In this document: piece after piece, positions 56,015 through 64,000 of the stretch
Numbering within the stretch: the stretch's first letter is position 1
How the letters are laid out: the number at the start of each line of letters is the position of its first letter
Assembly: GCF_040687965.1 (NCBI RefSeq)
Contig: NZ_CP156087.1
Coordinates: 1-64,000, forward strand
DNA from: Methylocystis echinoides
GTDB taxonomy: Bacteria; Pseudomonadota; Alphaproteobacteria; Rhizobiales; Beijerinckiaceae
Reading direction: 5' to 3'
DNA length: 64,000 nucleotides
Position numbers and translations under genes: made by a program
The notes under the pieces: generated by a model
Told to the model about the DNA's origin: nothing
The model's database searches: none
The model's input: the letters and a program-made list of their open reading frames with translations, nothing else

Positions 56015-56440
56015 ATGGACGAGAGCTGGAAGTCCGATCCTCGAACGTTGGCTCGCGCCTTTCATTGGCGCACTTCGGCACAAAACCGGGCGCGGATGTG
56101 TCCGGTTTATGTGGCGGGGCTGATCGGCGCAGGCGACCGCAAGAGCATGCAGCCCATGGCGGCGCGGGATGGCGACGTCGGCTACGACCAGCTTCATCAC
56201 TTCATCGCCAGCAGCGTTTGGGACGCCGCGTCGCTGGAAAAGGCGCTGCTCCACGAAGCAGACAGAATGGTGCGCGGCTCAGATTCGTGGCTGATCATCG
56301 ACGACACGACCCTGTCGAAGAAGGGCGCGCACTCGGTCGTCGTGAGGCCACAATACGCCTCGTCGCTTGGAAAGTCGCCAACTGCCAGTCGCTGGTCTCG
56401 CTCACACGCGCAGCGCCAGTATCGCTACGATCTCGACACA
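56015..56440 (+). pseudogene. Truncated IS701 family transposase
   Basis: The N-terminal third of an IS701 transposase: MDESWKSDPRTLARAF, CPVYVAGLIGAGDRKSMQPM, DSWLIIDDTTLSKKGAHSVV. A frameshift near 56370 moves it to ANCQSLVSLTRAAPV, and homology stops at about 56440. The downstream catalytic residues are missing. A dyad GGTCGGC...GCCGACC just before the ATG may be part of the element end. It sits head to head with the resolvase fragment. Confidence 0.75.
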
Positions 56441-56570
56441 CATTTGAGCGTCATACGATTTGGCTAGCGCAATGCGTTTAGCCCCGAGGCTGAGCGTCCG
56501 ATGAATAGTCGATCTTGAAACAGCGAAGATCGAGGCTATCTCGCCGATGGGTCTCCCCAGCGTTGGGCAC
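56440..56570 (-). pseudogene. Resolvase/invertase C-terminal fragment
   Basis: On the minus strand the phrase LGRPIGEIASIFAVSRSTIH, followed by RTLSLG, matches the C-terminal helix-turn-helix of Hin/Tn3-type serine recombinases. Only this end survives. The upstream catalytic domain is absent. It marks a former transposon or invertible element, overwritten by the IS701 relic. Confidence 0.55.
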
Positions 56571-56637
56571 ACACTCAGTGAGGACGCGCGCGATCAGAGG
56601 TTTATTGCGACAATACCGCCGGCAGTTCTCAGCACGC

Positions 56638-57426
56638 TCAGGATAGTTTCGCTGCGCCGATAATTCCCTCCAGCGCCGCCAATCCATCTGTGAGCGCCGC
56701 CGGCCCTGGTTGCAAGATCAAAGGAGACTTGATTTCATAGAGACGCCCATCGCGAACTGCTGGGACCGCTCCAAATCCAGGTCGGGCGACAACCTTATTC
56801 TTGTCGAATTTCTTGCCGCACCAAGAGCCGATGATGATGTCGGGCGCGCGACGGATTACCTCATCGGGAGTCACAACACGGTCCTTTGCGGATTTGCGGT
56901 TGGCGAGCTCGGAAAAAATATCGTCGCCTCCTGCAATATGGATCAGTTCGGACACCCAGGAGATACCCGATATCATTGGTTCGTCCCACTCTTCAAAATA
57001 AACTCGTGCTCTCGCGGCTTGCCCGGCTGTTCGCCGCCGCGTGGCTTCGAGGTTGGCTACCAGCCGATCGACCAAAGTGCTGGCGCGATCTTTCGCGTCT
57101 ACAAGCGCGCCAATCATTCTGATCATGTCGAGAATCTCGCTGATGGTGCGCTGATTGAAGGCATGGACGGAGATGCCAGCCCGGATAAGCGTCCCTACAA
57201 TATCGGCCTGCAGATCGGAAAAGGTCAGGACGAGGTCGGGCTCCAGAGCGAGGATCTTAGGAATAACTGCAGAGATGAAGGCCGAAACCCGCGGTTTTTC
57301 CTTACGCGCCTGCGGTGGCCGGACAGTATAGCCAGAGATTCCGACGATGCGCTGTTGCTCACCCAGCAAATAAAGGGTTTCGGTCGTTTCCTCGGTCAAG
57401 CAGACGATTCGTGTGGGCGGATACAT
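56638..57426 (-). CDS. BtuF-like ABC substrate-binding protein without signal peptide
   Basis: 262 residues of the BtuF/FepB fold: TRIVCLTEETTETLYLLGEQ, RIVGISGYTVRP, ILALEPDLVLTFSDLQADIV, then ARVYFEEWDEPMISGISWVSELIHIAGG and APDIIIGSWCGKK. Such proteins bind cobalamin or siderophores in the periplasm for an ABC importer. Here the first residue of the fold follows the ATG, and a stop codon lies six codons upstream with no other start, so there is no leader peptide. No BtuC/BtuD genes are in the window. It might act in the cytoplasm or be loaded differently. It lies near the B12-riboswitch operon. Confidence 0.82.
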   Translation of the reverse strand: MYPPTRIVCLTEETTETLYLLGEQQRIVGISGYTVRPPQARKEKPRVSAFISAVIPKILALEPDLVLTFSDLQADIVGTLIRAGISVHAFNQRTISEILDMIRMIGALVDAKDRASTLVDRLVANLEATRRRTAGQAARARVYFEEWDEPMISGISWVSELIHIAGGDDIFSELANRKSAKDRVVTPDEVIRRAPDIIIGSWCGKKFDKNKVVARPGFGAVPAVRDGRLYEIKSPLILQPGPAALTDGLAALEGIIGAAKLS

Positions 57427-57781
57427 GCTATTCGCCTTGGATTACGACAGAGGACGGCGGTGCCAGGCAACGGCGCCTGACTTTGAAGAATCCGCCGGCC
57501 TTCGTTGCAAGGAGAGCACGTCAGCAACAGGCAAACAAGACGCCAGCGACGGGGTCGACAGTGATGGGAAAAAAACGAAGCGCTCTCCGTCTCACCGGCA
57601 AGACTCGGAGCGCTCATGTTCGCAGTTCCTATCGAACGAGCTTGGCTTCCATCGGCGGGAACGATATTGCATCTTTGAAGACTGGGCCAGGCCTGATCCT
57701 GCTACCTACAAGGCGAAGATCCTTGTCGGCCTATTCTAGCGACTGTCGGAACGGGACAATTGGGCGAGCAGGTTCACTGAT
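57427..57781. other. Divergent intergenic region
   Basis: 355 bases between the BtuF-like gene (minus) and the amidase gene (plus). No gene, cobalamin-box or clear promoter seen. Confidence 0.5.
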
Positions 57782-58558
57782 ATGACGGCTCCTGTAAAGC
57801 GGATTGCTCTCTTGCACTTGGCTCCGGTCCCCGGCGCGTTGGAACAAAATCGGCAACTCGTCGAGGCGGGAATTGCATCCGCGGCCGATGCTGGCGCAGA
57901 TTGGGTGATTACGCCCGAATTGGCGACCACTGGATATGAGTTCGCTGAGCACATAGGCACTGACTGGATCGAAAGCCAACCCGACGCGTGGGTTCAGGGC
58001 GTTGTCGACCTCGCGCGCAGACGTCGCACGACCGTCTTCCTTTCTGTCCCCGAGCGGGACGGGAACAAATTGTACAACACGATGATTGCCGTCGATCCGA
58101 CAGGTCGAATCGCTGGGCGTCACAGGAAGATCAACACCCTGCGTGTCGGCGCCGAGTCATGGTCTTCGCCTGGGGACGGCGTTCACGCCATCCCTGTCGA
58201 TGGATTTGGGCTTGTCGGTCTGCTCATCTGCGCGGACGCCTTCACGCCGTGGATCGCCCAAGCCCTTGCAGATCAGGGCGCGCGCGCGCTTGTATCATCC
58301 GCTGCCTGGGGGCCTGGGCTACATGGTCCCAACGGCGAATGGGAAGCCGTCAGTCAGAGGACGTCGTTGCCCATTTTCGTCTGCAATCGCACCGGGCAAG
58401 AACGTCAGATTGGCTTCGTCACGGCCCAAAGCGTCGTCGCATGTGGCGGCAAAAGGATAATCAGTTTCACGGCGCCGCGGAACGCCATTTTCTTGGTGGA
58501 TTGGAATTTCGAGACAAACCAGCTTGTCGGGAATTCTCAAATAGCGCCATTTCCATAG
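57782..58558 (+). CDS. Nitrilase-superfamily amidohydrolase
   Basis: 258 residues with the Glu-Lys-Cys triad of carbon-nitrogen hydrolases: Glu46 in ITPELATTGYEF, Lys116 in GRHRKINTLRVGAE and Cys150 in VGLLICADAFTPW. Cytoplasmic, with the usual length for omega-amidase/N-carbamoylase types; the true substrate is unknown. The end of the protein (SFTAPRNAIFLVDWNFETN) is typical. ATG 57782. It faces the B12-operon genes, convergent with the membrane protein at 58617, and a palindrome (58578-58607) separates them. Confidence 0.85.
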   Translation: MTAPVKRIALLHLAPVPGALEQNRQLVEAGIASAADAGADWVITPELATTGYEFAEHIGTDWIESQPDAWVQGVVDLARRRRTTVFLSVPERDGNKLYNTMIAVDPTGRIAGRHRKINTLRVGAESWSSPGDGVHAIPVDGFGLVGLLICADAFTPWIAQALADQGARALVSSAAWGPGLHGPNGEWEAVSQRTSLPIFVCNRTGQERQIGFVTAQSVVACGGKRIISFTAPRNAIFLVDWNFETNQLVGNSQIAPFP

Positions 58559-58577
58559 CCGCGGAGAACAGATGCGA

Positions 58578-58607
58578 CGGAGCGCCGACTGGAAGTCGGG
58601 CGCTCCG
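58578..58607. terminator. Bidirectional hairpin between convergent genes
   Basis: CGGAGCGCCGACT, loop GGA, AGTCGGGCGCTCCG with one bulged G. It is placed exactly between two gene ends. No T run, so possibly a factor-dependent terminator or stabilising hairpin. Confidence 0.55.
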
Positions 58608-58616
58608 CGTAATGCT

Positions 58617-59186
58617 TTAGGCTCGGTGGGGCGCCAGTGTCGTCGACACCTTGCGCCGAGACCCGGCGCTCGCGACGACAGTCTTCAAAGCCCAGAGGCC
58701 GCCGAAGGCGCAGGCGTTGATCAGAAAAACCCGCCCAGCGGTCGCGGCCGCGATGTCCTCGGCGCTCATGCCGATGGCAAGATCTATCGCGAGCACCAAC
58801 CCTTCATAAACGAGGAAAGCCGCAAGAAACGCAATGGCGCCGCCAACCACTCCCTTGAAGCGCCGAGTAGCCAGCCCCGCTGCTTCGCACGAAAGCGCGG
58901 CGATCATCCCGAGCGCCCCGCCCCAAGCGAAGGTCTCGCCATCCATGGGATAGTGCATAAAGGTGAAGCCCCATGCCTGATTGGCCAGCCACACGGCGCC
59001 GATCGACGCCAACGCCTCGCGACGGCCGAAGGACATGGCCGCGATCGCCGCGAAGGCGGCGAGCGGTACCGCGCAGGCGAAGCCTACCGTCGTCAGAACG
59101 CTTGCGATCGTGAGCGCGCCGATGCCGATCGCCGTACGCGATGGAGAAGACGCGATGTGCGAAGAAGCCAAATCAATTGTGGTCAT
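58617..59186 (-). CDS. Small polytopic membrane protein in B12 operon
   Basis: 189 residues with about five to six hydrophobic helices (IGIGALTIASVLTTVGFACA, AAFAAIAAMSF, FAWGGALGMIAALSCEAAG, VVGGAIAFLAAFLVYEGLVL, FLINACAFGGLWALKTVV). GGGAGACC lies just before ATG 59186. It is last in the minus-strand row behind the cobalamin riboswitch, TonB receptor and unknown soluble protein. No known transporter family was identified. The context suggests an S-component-like or permease role in corrinoid or cobalt uptake, which is inference only. Confidence 0.7.
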   Translation of the reverse strand: MTTIDLASSHIASSPSRTAIGIGALTIASVLTTVGFACAVPLAAFAAIAAMSFGRREALASIGAVWLANQAWGFTFMHYPMDGETFAWGGALGMIAALSCEAAGLATRRFKGVVGGAIAFLAAFLVYEGLVLAIDLAIGMSAEDIAAATAGRVFLINACAFGGLWALKTVVASAGSRRKVSTTLAPHRA

Positions 59187-59277
59187 TTCAGGTCTCCCTA
59201 GGTTGGCGATGGCTGAAACTCTTCGGCCATCGGCTCCGCTCGTCTTCGGCAGTTTCCGCTCGACGAGGAGGATGAAA

Positions 59278-59309
59278 CCTGGCGGCCGTAGCTTGAATCG
59301 GCCGCCAGG
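59278..59309. terminator. Perfect 11-bp hairpin inside the operon
   Basis: CCTGGCGGCCG, 10-base loop, CGGCCGCCAGG. On the minus strand it is followed by only three T. It lies 13 bases after the stop of the soluble protein gene and could reduce read-through into the membrane protein gene. Confidence 0.55.
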
Positions 59310-59322
59310 ATGCGCGAAACGG

Positions 59323-59916
59323 TCAGGCATGCGCGAAGCGGCCTGCCGAACGATCGATCGGGTCGGGGTCGGTCAGGCCAAACCATCGCGCCCGGAGTTT
59401 GTCCCACAAGGCGAGACGGGACCAGTCGGGTTCCTTCAGGATCTTGTCGGTCTCTGGATGCAGGAACGGGTTCGGCAGCAGGACCGTGATCTGTTGCTCG
59501 TTTGCGCCATTGAAGAGCTGAACGCCCCAGGACATGGGCACGCAGGTGCGCCCCATCCGGCGGTAGATCTCCGCCCGCGCCGTGCGCCGATGGCGGGCCA
59601 GTTCCGGCGACGTCGGCCGGTTACGCGGGCCCTTGTTTTCGCCAATGCAGACGTGGAAATGCGGAACCCCGAAAGCGACAGTCAAATAGCCGTCGAGCAT
59701 GCCGATGCGCGTCGGTGGGCGATCGGTCTTCATCTCCCAGGCGGCGCCCTGAATGAGAATGCCGAAGGTGATTTCTCGCCAATGGTTCTCGAAGAGGTCC
59801 CGAAGCAGCTCTTCGAGGCTCGCCGGATCGGTCGGCAGGGAAAACACGTCCAAAGGCGTTCCGTCAGGCTCCACGACTCGTGTGGGCGACGATTCAGCAG
59901 CATCTCTACTGGTCAT
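59323..59916 (-). CDS. Uncharacterised conserved soluble protein
   Basis: 197 residues. Recognisable phrases are HWREITFGILIQGAAWEM, RIGMLDGYLTVAFG, PHFHVCIGENKG, ELARHRRTARAEIYRRMG, SWGVQLFNGANEQQITVLLP and DWSRLALWDKLRARWFG. It has no signal peptide or membrane helix. The HFHVC cluster of His and Cys could bind metal. I believe homologues are encoded near B12-regulated receptors, but I cannot name a family. ATG 59916 has GGGACAAG upstream, slightly far. It lies 79 bases after the TonB receptor on the same strand, so co-transcription is likely. Confidence 0.65.
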   Translation of the reverse strand: MTSRDAAESSPTRVVEPDGTPLDVFSLPTDPASLEELLRDLFENHWREITFGILIQGAAWEMKTDRPPTRIGMLDGYLTVAFGVPHFHVCIGENKGPRNRPTSPELARHRRTARAEIYRRMGRTCVPMSWGVQLFNGANEQQITVLLPNPFLHPETDKILKEPDWSRLALWDKLRARWFGLTDPDPIDRSAGRFAHA

Positions 59917-59995
59917 GCGATTTCTTGTCCCTGAAAGCAGTAAGGGGAGCGCTGGTACCGTTCCCCTGAACCTGCGCCAAAGTCGCCGCGCGGGC

Positions 59996-62581
59996 TCAGA
60001 ACGACACCTTGATCGACCCACGAAACGTACGTGGCGCGCCGATGACGTTGAAGTTTAACTGTTGCATGTTCCACCCTACGCTTTCGGGATTAGTCAGGAA
60101 CGCGCCCCCGTAAGGATGATACGGGTCGAAAGCCGTCGGCCCCAAGCCGCCCGTGACGAAGTAGGTCTTGTCCAAGAGATTGCTCACATTGAGTTGGGAA
60201 ATGACTTTATATTTGTCGAAATTGTACTCATAAGCGCCAAAGAGGCCGATCAGGCCATAGCGCGGCGTAGACTGGCCAACGATATAAGTCCCATCATTCG
60301 CCGTGCGAGCGAAGGGAAGGTAGCCGGTATAATCGTAGCGCGCCCCCACTCTCAGCCCTTTCAACAAGCCGTCCTTGAATTCATAGGCTGACGATAACGC
60401 TCCGACATTTCGGGGAACGAAGGGAACCGGTTGCCCGGGGGCCGGCGCCGACAATTGATTCAGCTTGGTTTTGGCGATGATTGCATCGGTGTTGGCGTAG
60501 GCGAGGTTCACGCTCCAGCCAGGCAGAAGCTCGCCCTGAATGTCGAGCTCAGGACCCTGAGAGCGCGCTTGGCCTACAACATTCACGTATTGGAAACTCG
60601 ACGTAAAGCTGAAGGGAAGGGAGACGGGAATATTGGTCTTGACCAGATGGTAGTAGGCGGCCGTGGCCTGAAGTCTCCCGTCGAACAGAGAAAGCTTGAC
60701 GCCTCCCTCCTCCTGCTCGCCGGCGCTCGGGGGCGCCGGGTCGTTCGTGCCGTAAACGAGCCTGCCGTTGTAATTCGGGCTGTAGGACTGGGTGTAATTC
60801 CCGTAGAAACTGATCCACTCGAGCGGTCGCCACAGAAGCCCGGCACGCGGCGTGACTCTCTGCCCGACGAGCTGTTTCGTCGTGAGGATTGCGTCATAAT
60901 TGCAGGGGAAGACAAGTCCTGCAATTGGGTTGATGGCGAAGGGCCCGCAGATGTCGGAGTTGCTGGTCCCCGTTCTGCTGTTGAGATATTGCCAGCGGGC
61001 GCCAGCGAGGACGTTAAAGCCATATGGCAACTTGATCTGATCTTGAAGATAGGCACCGACATTGTCAGAGTACTGGGTCGTGGCGCTGCCGGGATAAGCG
61101 TTATATGCGGGACTATAAGGAACCGGCGCGCCGAACAGACCGATCTGTTCCGGATAGGCAGTGTACAGATAAGAGCTTCTAAAATTCAAACGATAGTAGT
61201 CGGCTCCGGAAAGCAAAGTATGCTCGAGAAACCCGGTATCGAAATGGCCAACCAGGTTGGCCTGCGTCGAATATTCCGCCTGCCTGGTGTTAAGCGGGGA
61301 AGAAGTGTTAAACAGAACGACGCTGTTTTGAAGCGGCGGATAGTAAGGCGGGTAAGGTAAATAACAGGACGAGCTTCCAGGGGTCACGCAGTCAGTGATG
61401 AAGGAAGAACCGCCGTTGTTTAGCATATTGTTTTGAAATAACTGCACAAAGGCGGTTTGCTGGAACGACCAGTCTTTATTGAAGTCGTGATGAAACGTGA
61501 CTTCGGTAAAGTCCTCCTGCTGATTGTAGGGCGATCTCGGCCCCCAGTTGAAACTGCGTCCAAGCCAAAGAGGGGAGAACATCCCGAAATACGGGGTGAA
61601 GAAATTATCTTGATTCATATTGTTTCGTTGAAATTGACTGGACGCCCTGATCCAGGTGCCGCCGTCAATATCCCATCGCAGGACGGGATTTATCATAAAA
61701 TTTGTGGCGTAATCGAGCGAACGGAATGACCCGTCGTTCTCATACGACATGATGACGCGGTAGAGCAGATCCTTGTTTTGAGTGACGGGTCCTGTGGCGT
61801 CGAGGACCGTGCGGTAGGCGGCGTAACTACCGAACTGTTGCTGCAATGAAAATGCTGGCTTATCCAGCGGCTGCTTTGTGTTGATGTTAACGATGCCGCC
61901 TGGCTCCACCGCGCCATAGAGGATGGCGGCTGGCCCTTTCAGGACTTCGACGCTCTCCACATTCGCCATATTGACGCTGGCGACTCCTGCGGACGTGCCG
62001 AAGCCACCCACGCCGAAGCTGTCAATCCGGAAACCATCGCGGAAATAGTTTTGTGTCGGAAAGCCGCGAAGAATGATTTGCGTGAACGCGTTCCCAACCG
62101 CCGCGTTGCCGCCCCCCGAGAACGCGACGCCACTGACGTCTTTCAGTGCTTGATCGATTGTGATGACCTGCTGATCCCGAAGCATCTGCTGGGTGACCAT
62201 CTTGGTCGTGACCGGCGCGTCCATGACCGGCGTGTTGACTTTGGTCCCTAGCGACTCGATCGGCGCGGCGTAGGACGTGGGATTATTGCAGATCCCATCG
62301 GCGCAAATTTGCCCGTTGTTCCCAGGCCCGATTTGCGTGCCGTTGCCATCAGCGGCCTGTTCGATAGCCGCTGGCGCTCCCGTCGTGGCGCCGCCGCCGC
62401 TCGCGCCGCGATTGGGGCTCGGTTTCGGCGTGCCGATCTCAATCGCCGGCAGCACCTCCTGGGCGAAAGCCGGCGCCGAAAAGATCACAGAAAGGACGCA
62501 GGGTAGGAAGGGCGAGCCACGCCGCAAGACGCCGCAATTGCGGTCTTTGTGGGCTTTCGGGAATTGGGATTTCATAAGCAT
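59996..62581 (-). CDS. TonB-dependent siderophore-type receptor under B12 control
   Basis: 861 residues from ATG 62581. A signal peptide ends in SAPAFAQE. A TonB-box-like segment (EVLPAIEIG) and a linker of Gly/Pro/Ala with a Cys pair (QICADGICNN) follow. The plug domain contains VITIDQALKDVSGVAF, IILRGFPTQNYFRDGFR, VESVEVLKGPAAILYG and EPGGIVNINTKQP. The barrel ends in Phe (GSIKVSF). It has the FhuA/FecA-like layout rather than that of BtuB. No STN domain. A cobalamin riboswitch lies upstream, so its cargo is more likely a corrinoid or cobalt chelate than ferric siderophore. This is inference. Confidence 0.92.
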   Translation of the reverse strand: MLMKSQFPKAHKDRNCGVLRRGSPFLPCVLSVIFSAPAFAQEVLPAIEIGTPKPSPNRGASGGGATTGAPAAIEQAADGNGTQIGPGNNGQICADGICNNPTSYAAPIESLGTKVNTPVMDAPVTTKMVTQQMLRDQQVITIDQALKDVSGVAFSGGGNAAVGNAFTQIILRGFPTQNYFRDGFRIDSFGVGGFGTSAGVASVNMANVESVEVLKGPAAILYGAVEPGGIVNINTKQPLDKPAFSLQQQFGSYAAYRTVLDATGPVTQNKDLLYRVIMSYENDGSFRSLDYATNFMINPVLRWDIDGGTWIRASSQFQRNNMNQDNFFTPYFGMFSPLWLGRSFNWGPRSPYNQQEDFTEVTFHHDFNKDWSFQQTAFVQLFQNNMLNNGGSSFITDCVTPGSSSCYLPYPPYYPPLQNSVVLFNTSSPLNTRQAEYSTQANLVGHFDTGFLEHTLLSGADYYRLNFRSSYLYTAYPEQIGLFGAPVPYSPAYNAYPGSATTQYSDNVGAYLQDQIKLPYGFNVLAGARWQYLNSRTGTSNSDICGPFAINPIAGLVFPCNYDAILTTKQLVGQRVTPRAGLLWRPLEWISFYGNYTQSYSPNYNGRLVYGTNDPAPPSAGEQEEGGVKLSLFDGRLQATAAYYHLVKTNIPVSLPFSFTSSFQYVNVVGQARSQGPELDIQGELLPGWSVNLAYANTDAIIAKTKLNQLSAPAPGQPVPFVPRNVGALSSAYEFKDGLLKGLRVGARYDYTGYLPFARTANDGTYIVGQSTPRYGLIGLFGAYEYNFDKYKVISQLNVSNLLDKTYFVTGGLGPTAFDPYHPYGGAFLTNPESVGWNMQQLNFNVIGAPRTFRGSIKVSF

Positions 62582-62704
62582 GAGCTCGCAGCAGACGTGG
62601 ACCGTCACTGCGAAAGGTCTGAGTCCATCATGGGCGACAACTAGCCCAAGATGGAGATCGACCGCCTCGGTGCACCCCGACCGACGCTATCGCGCGTGAC
62701 CACG

Positions 62705-62850
62705 AATGATGGCAGGTCTCCTGGCTCGCGGGTCGTCGCCTTGAGCCGCCTTCCCAGGGAAATTTCCCCAGTGGCATATTGGCTCGAAGGCTCTCCGCTC
62801 ACAGTTGCGGGGGCAGCCTCGGAATAGCGCTCTCGCGCGCACCGAATTCC
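62705..62850 (-). promoter_or_regulatory. Cobalamin (AdoCbl) riboswitch
   Basis: On the minus strand the conserved blocks appear in order: CCCCGCAACTGTGAG (B12-box side, about 62795-62812), GCCACTGG at 62775-62768, GGGAAGGC next, and GAGCCAGGAGACCTGCC at 62727-62711. This is the class I cobalamin riboswitch core. It ends about 125 bases before the receptor start codon. Family knowledge says binding of adenosylcobalamin turns expression off. Confidence 0.92.
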
Positions 62851-62885
62851 CGTTTTGATCCCCGAAGGGAACCATCGAGATCATA

Positions 62886-63484
62886 AAAGCCTGTAGCAGG
62901 CGGACTAGTCAAGCCGTATGGATAAGAGCAGCGCAAAGATTCGATGGACCGTTGCGATTCCGCATCAACCGTGAACGCGACGGCGAATGAACCCCCGGGC
63001 CTCCATGACTTGAGCGGAAGCTTTCGTCGTGACCTAGGCACAACATGACGCTGCTTCGAGTTGCTTGCGCTTTGATCGCCCCTGGCAAAACGGGAAGAGC
63101 ATTAAATCAAATGCGGTGAATCCGATCTTTGCTGCCTGCCGTTGGCCGAGAGTCATTCCCCGAAACGGTCGCCCAGTCGCGCCGCGTCCATAAGCCCCAC
63201 CCCGTCGGTTCGACAGGAAAAGGCAGAAATCGATACTATACTTGTGCACGCGGAACTTCGGAGATGCCGCAACCTGCCGCCCTTACCACCGAAGGCGCTC
63301 ACTCGGAGTTATGGAGCAAGACGCGCAGCAAAGTCCCTACTTTTGCAACTCAACTTGCGCAAAAGCGCTTTTTACGCCAGGCCTTATGACAAGTAAGAAT
63401 GACGCTCTCGATCGCGTCGCGTATCTGTTCCTTCCGGGAAAACCTCCGTGGCAATGCAAGCCGACGGACAAGTTGGCGGACCCG
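62886..63484. other. Intergenic stretch
   Basis: 600 bases between the riboswitch and the partial gene. No credible gene found. It should hold the promoter of the receptor operon near 62850-62950, but no clear boxes were identified. Confidence 0.5.
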
Positions 63485-64000
63485 CTATTCGGCTGATCCG
63501 GACGTTGTCACGACGTTGTCAAGGCGCATGAGGGTTTTGTCCCATTTGTCGATAAATCCCATAGCAAGCGCGGTCGCCACGAGCGTTGCAAGATTGCTGG
63601 GCTCATAAATTCCGGAGGTGCTGGCTAGTCGATTACAATAATCCTTATACCGTTCCGTTCGTCCGGCGACAGCAATTGCGATGTGGGCCCCGTGTCGGCA
63701 GGCGATATCGGGCCAACAGGTTTGTGGCAACAAACCCCAGGACAGCTGGTCGTGAAGATGAACAAGAGCTGCAACCGCTGCTACAGTTAATGGGTCGCGG
63801 TCCAGATCGTGGTCGTTTTGCCGGGCCAGCGCCGCTAATGCAGCCGGCAAGCGTCGACTTATCTCTTCGAACAAAGTGTCCGGCTGGCAGCCGAAGCGTT
63901 CGAGCAATCGGGCGCAGGAAGATTGACGGATTGGCGTGAGACCGTTTTGCAAGGCGAGCGTGTCTTTGACGGCGCGATGGACCGTACGGCCGATTAATTC
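63485..64000 (-). CDS. Unidentified helical protein (partial, N-terminus off window)
   Basis: 171 residues remain, and the frame is open to the right edge (starting ELIGRTVHRAVKDTLALQNG). Phrases include RLLERFGCQPDTLFEEISRR, DPLTVAAVAALVHLHDQLSW, GLLPQTCWPDIACRHGAHIA and NLATLVATALAMGFIDKWD. All-helical, soluble. I do not recognise a family. It is on the same strand as the B12-riboswitch operon, about 640 bases upstream, and could be part of the same locus. Ends at TAG 63485-63487. Confidence 0.6.
   Translation of the reverse strand, partial: ELIGRTVHRAVKDTLALQNGLTPIRQSSCARLLERFGCQPDTLFEEISRRLPAALAALARQNDHDLDRDPLTVAAVAALVHLHDQLSWGLLPQTCWPDIACRHGAHIAIAVAGRTERYKDYCNRLASTSGIYEPSNLATLVATALAMGFIDKWDKTLMRLDNVVTTSGSAE

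Overview
The window reads as a piece of an alphaproteobacterial genome, most likely from the order Hyphomicrobiales. The evidence is the PhyR general-stress regulator, a GcrA-like cell-cycle protein, several HWE-family histidine kinases, a phasin, and a promoter matching the EcfG consensus (GGAAC-N16-CGTT). GC content is high. No tRNA, rRNA, CRISPR array or prophage module was seen. A methanotroph-like relative is possible, but nothing here proves it.

Region 1-15 kb is a decaying accessory zone. It holds an SbmA/BacA-type ABC transporter with two nonsense codons, a phasin gene, an intact IS630 element, a small GcrA-like gene, frameshifted remains of an Omp25-like porin and of a VIT/CCC1 metal transporter, and a transglutaminase gene cut by an IS4 element beside an intact N-formylglutamate amidohydrolase and a second transglutaminase-like gene. 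It also holds broken ISL3 and IS5 elements, a beheaded winged-helix regulator and a frameshifted DUF2252 gene.

Region 15.5-24 kb looks like a general-stress island. It contains an intact paralogue of the broken ABC transporter, phyR, a low-affinity iron permease homologue, three tiny membrane peptides (23, 27 and 24 residues), a membrane protein gene split by an IS701 element, a secreted PRC-barrel protein behind an EcfG-type promoter, a CsbD protein and a second, signal-peptide-bearing CsbD protein. A Crp/Fnr regulator closes the island.

Region 24-55 kb is unusually dense in signal transduction. It includes a CHASE3-like hybrid kinase, a 2194-residue hybrid kinase with twelve tandem 92-residue HAMP units, three HWE-family kinases, a KaiC-like double ATPase overlapping a hybrid kinase, five single-domain response regulators, a kinase split by a second IS630 element, and a four-PAS PP2C phosphatase. 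Stress-type small proteins (KGG repeat, a 59-residue basic protein) and a candidate small RNA lie between them.

Region 56-64 kb starts with IS701 and resolvase fragments. It then carries a B12-related group: a leaderless BtuF-like binding protein, a nitrilase-family amidase, a small polytopic membrane protein, an uncharacterised soluble protein, and a large siderophore-type TonB receptor preceded by a cobalamin riboswitch. A partial gene of unknown function runs off the right edge.
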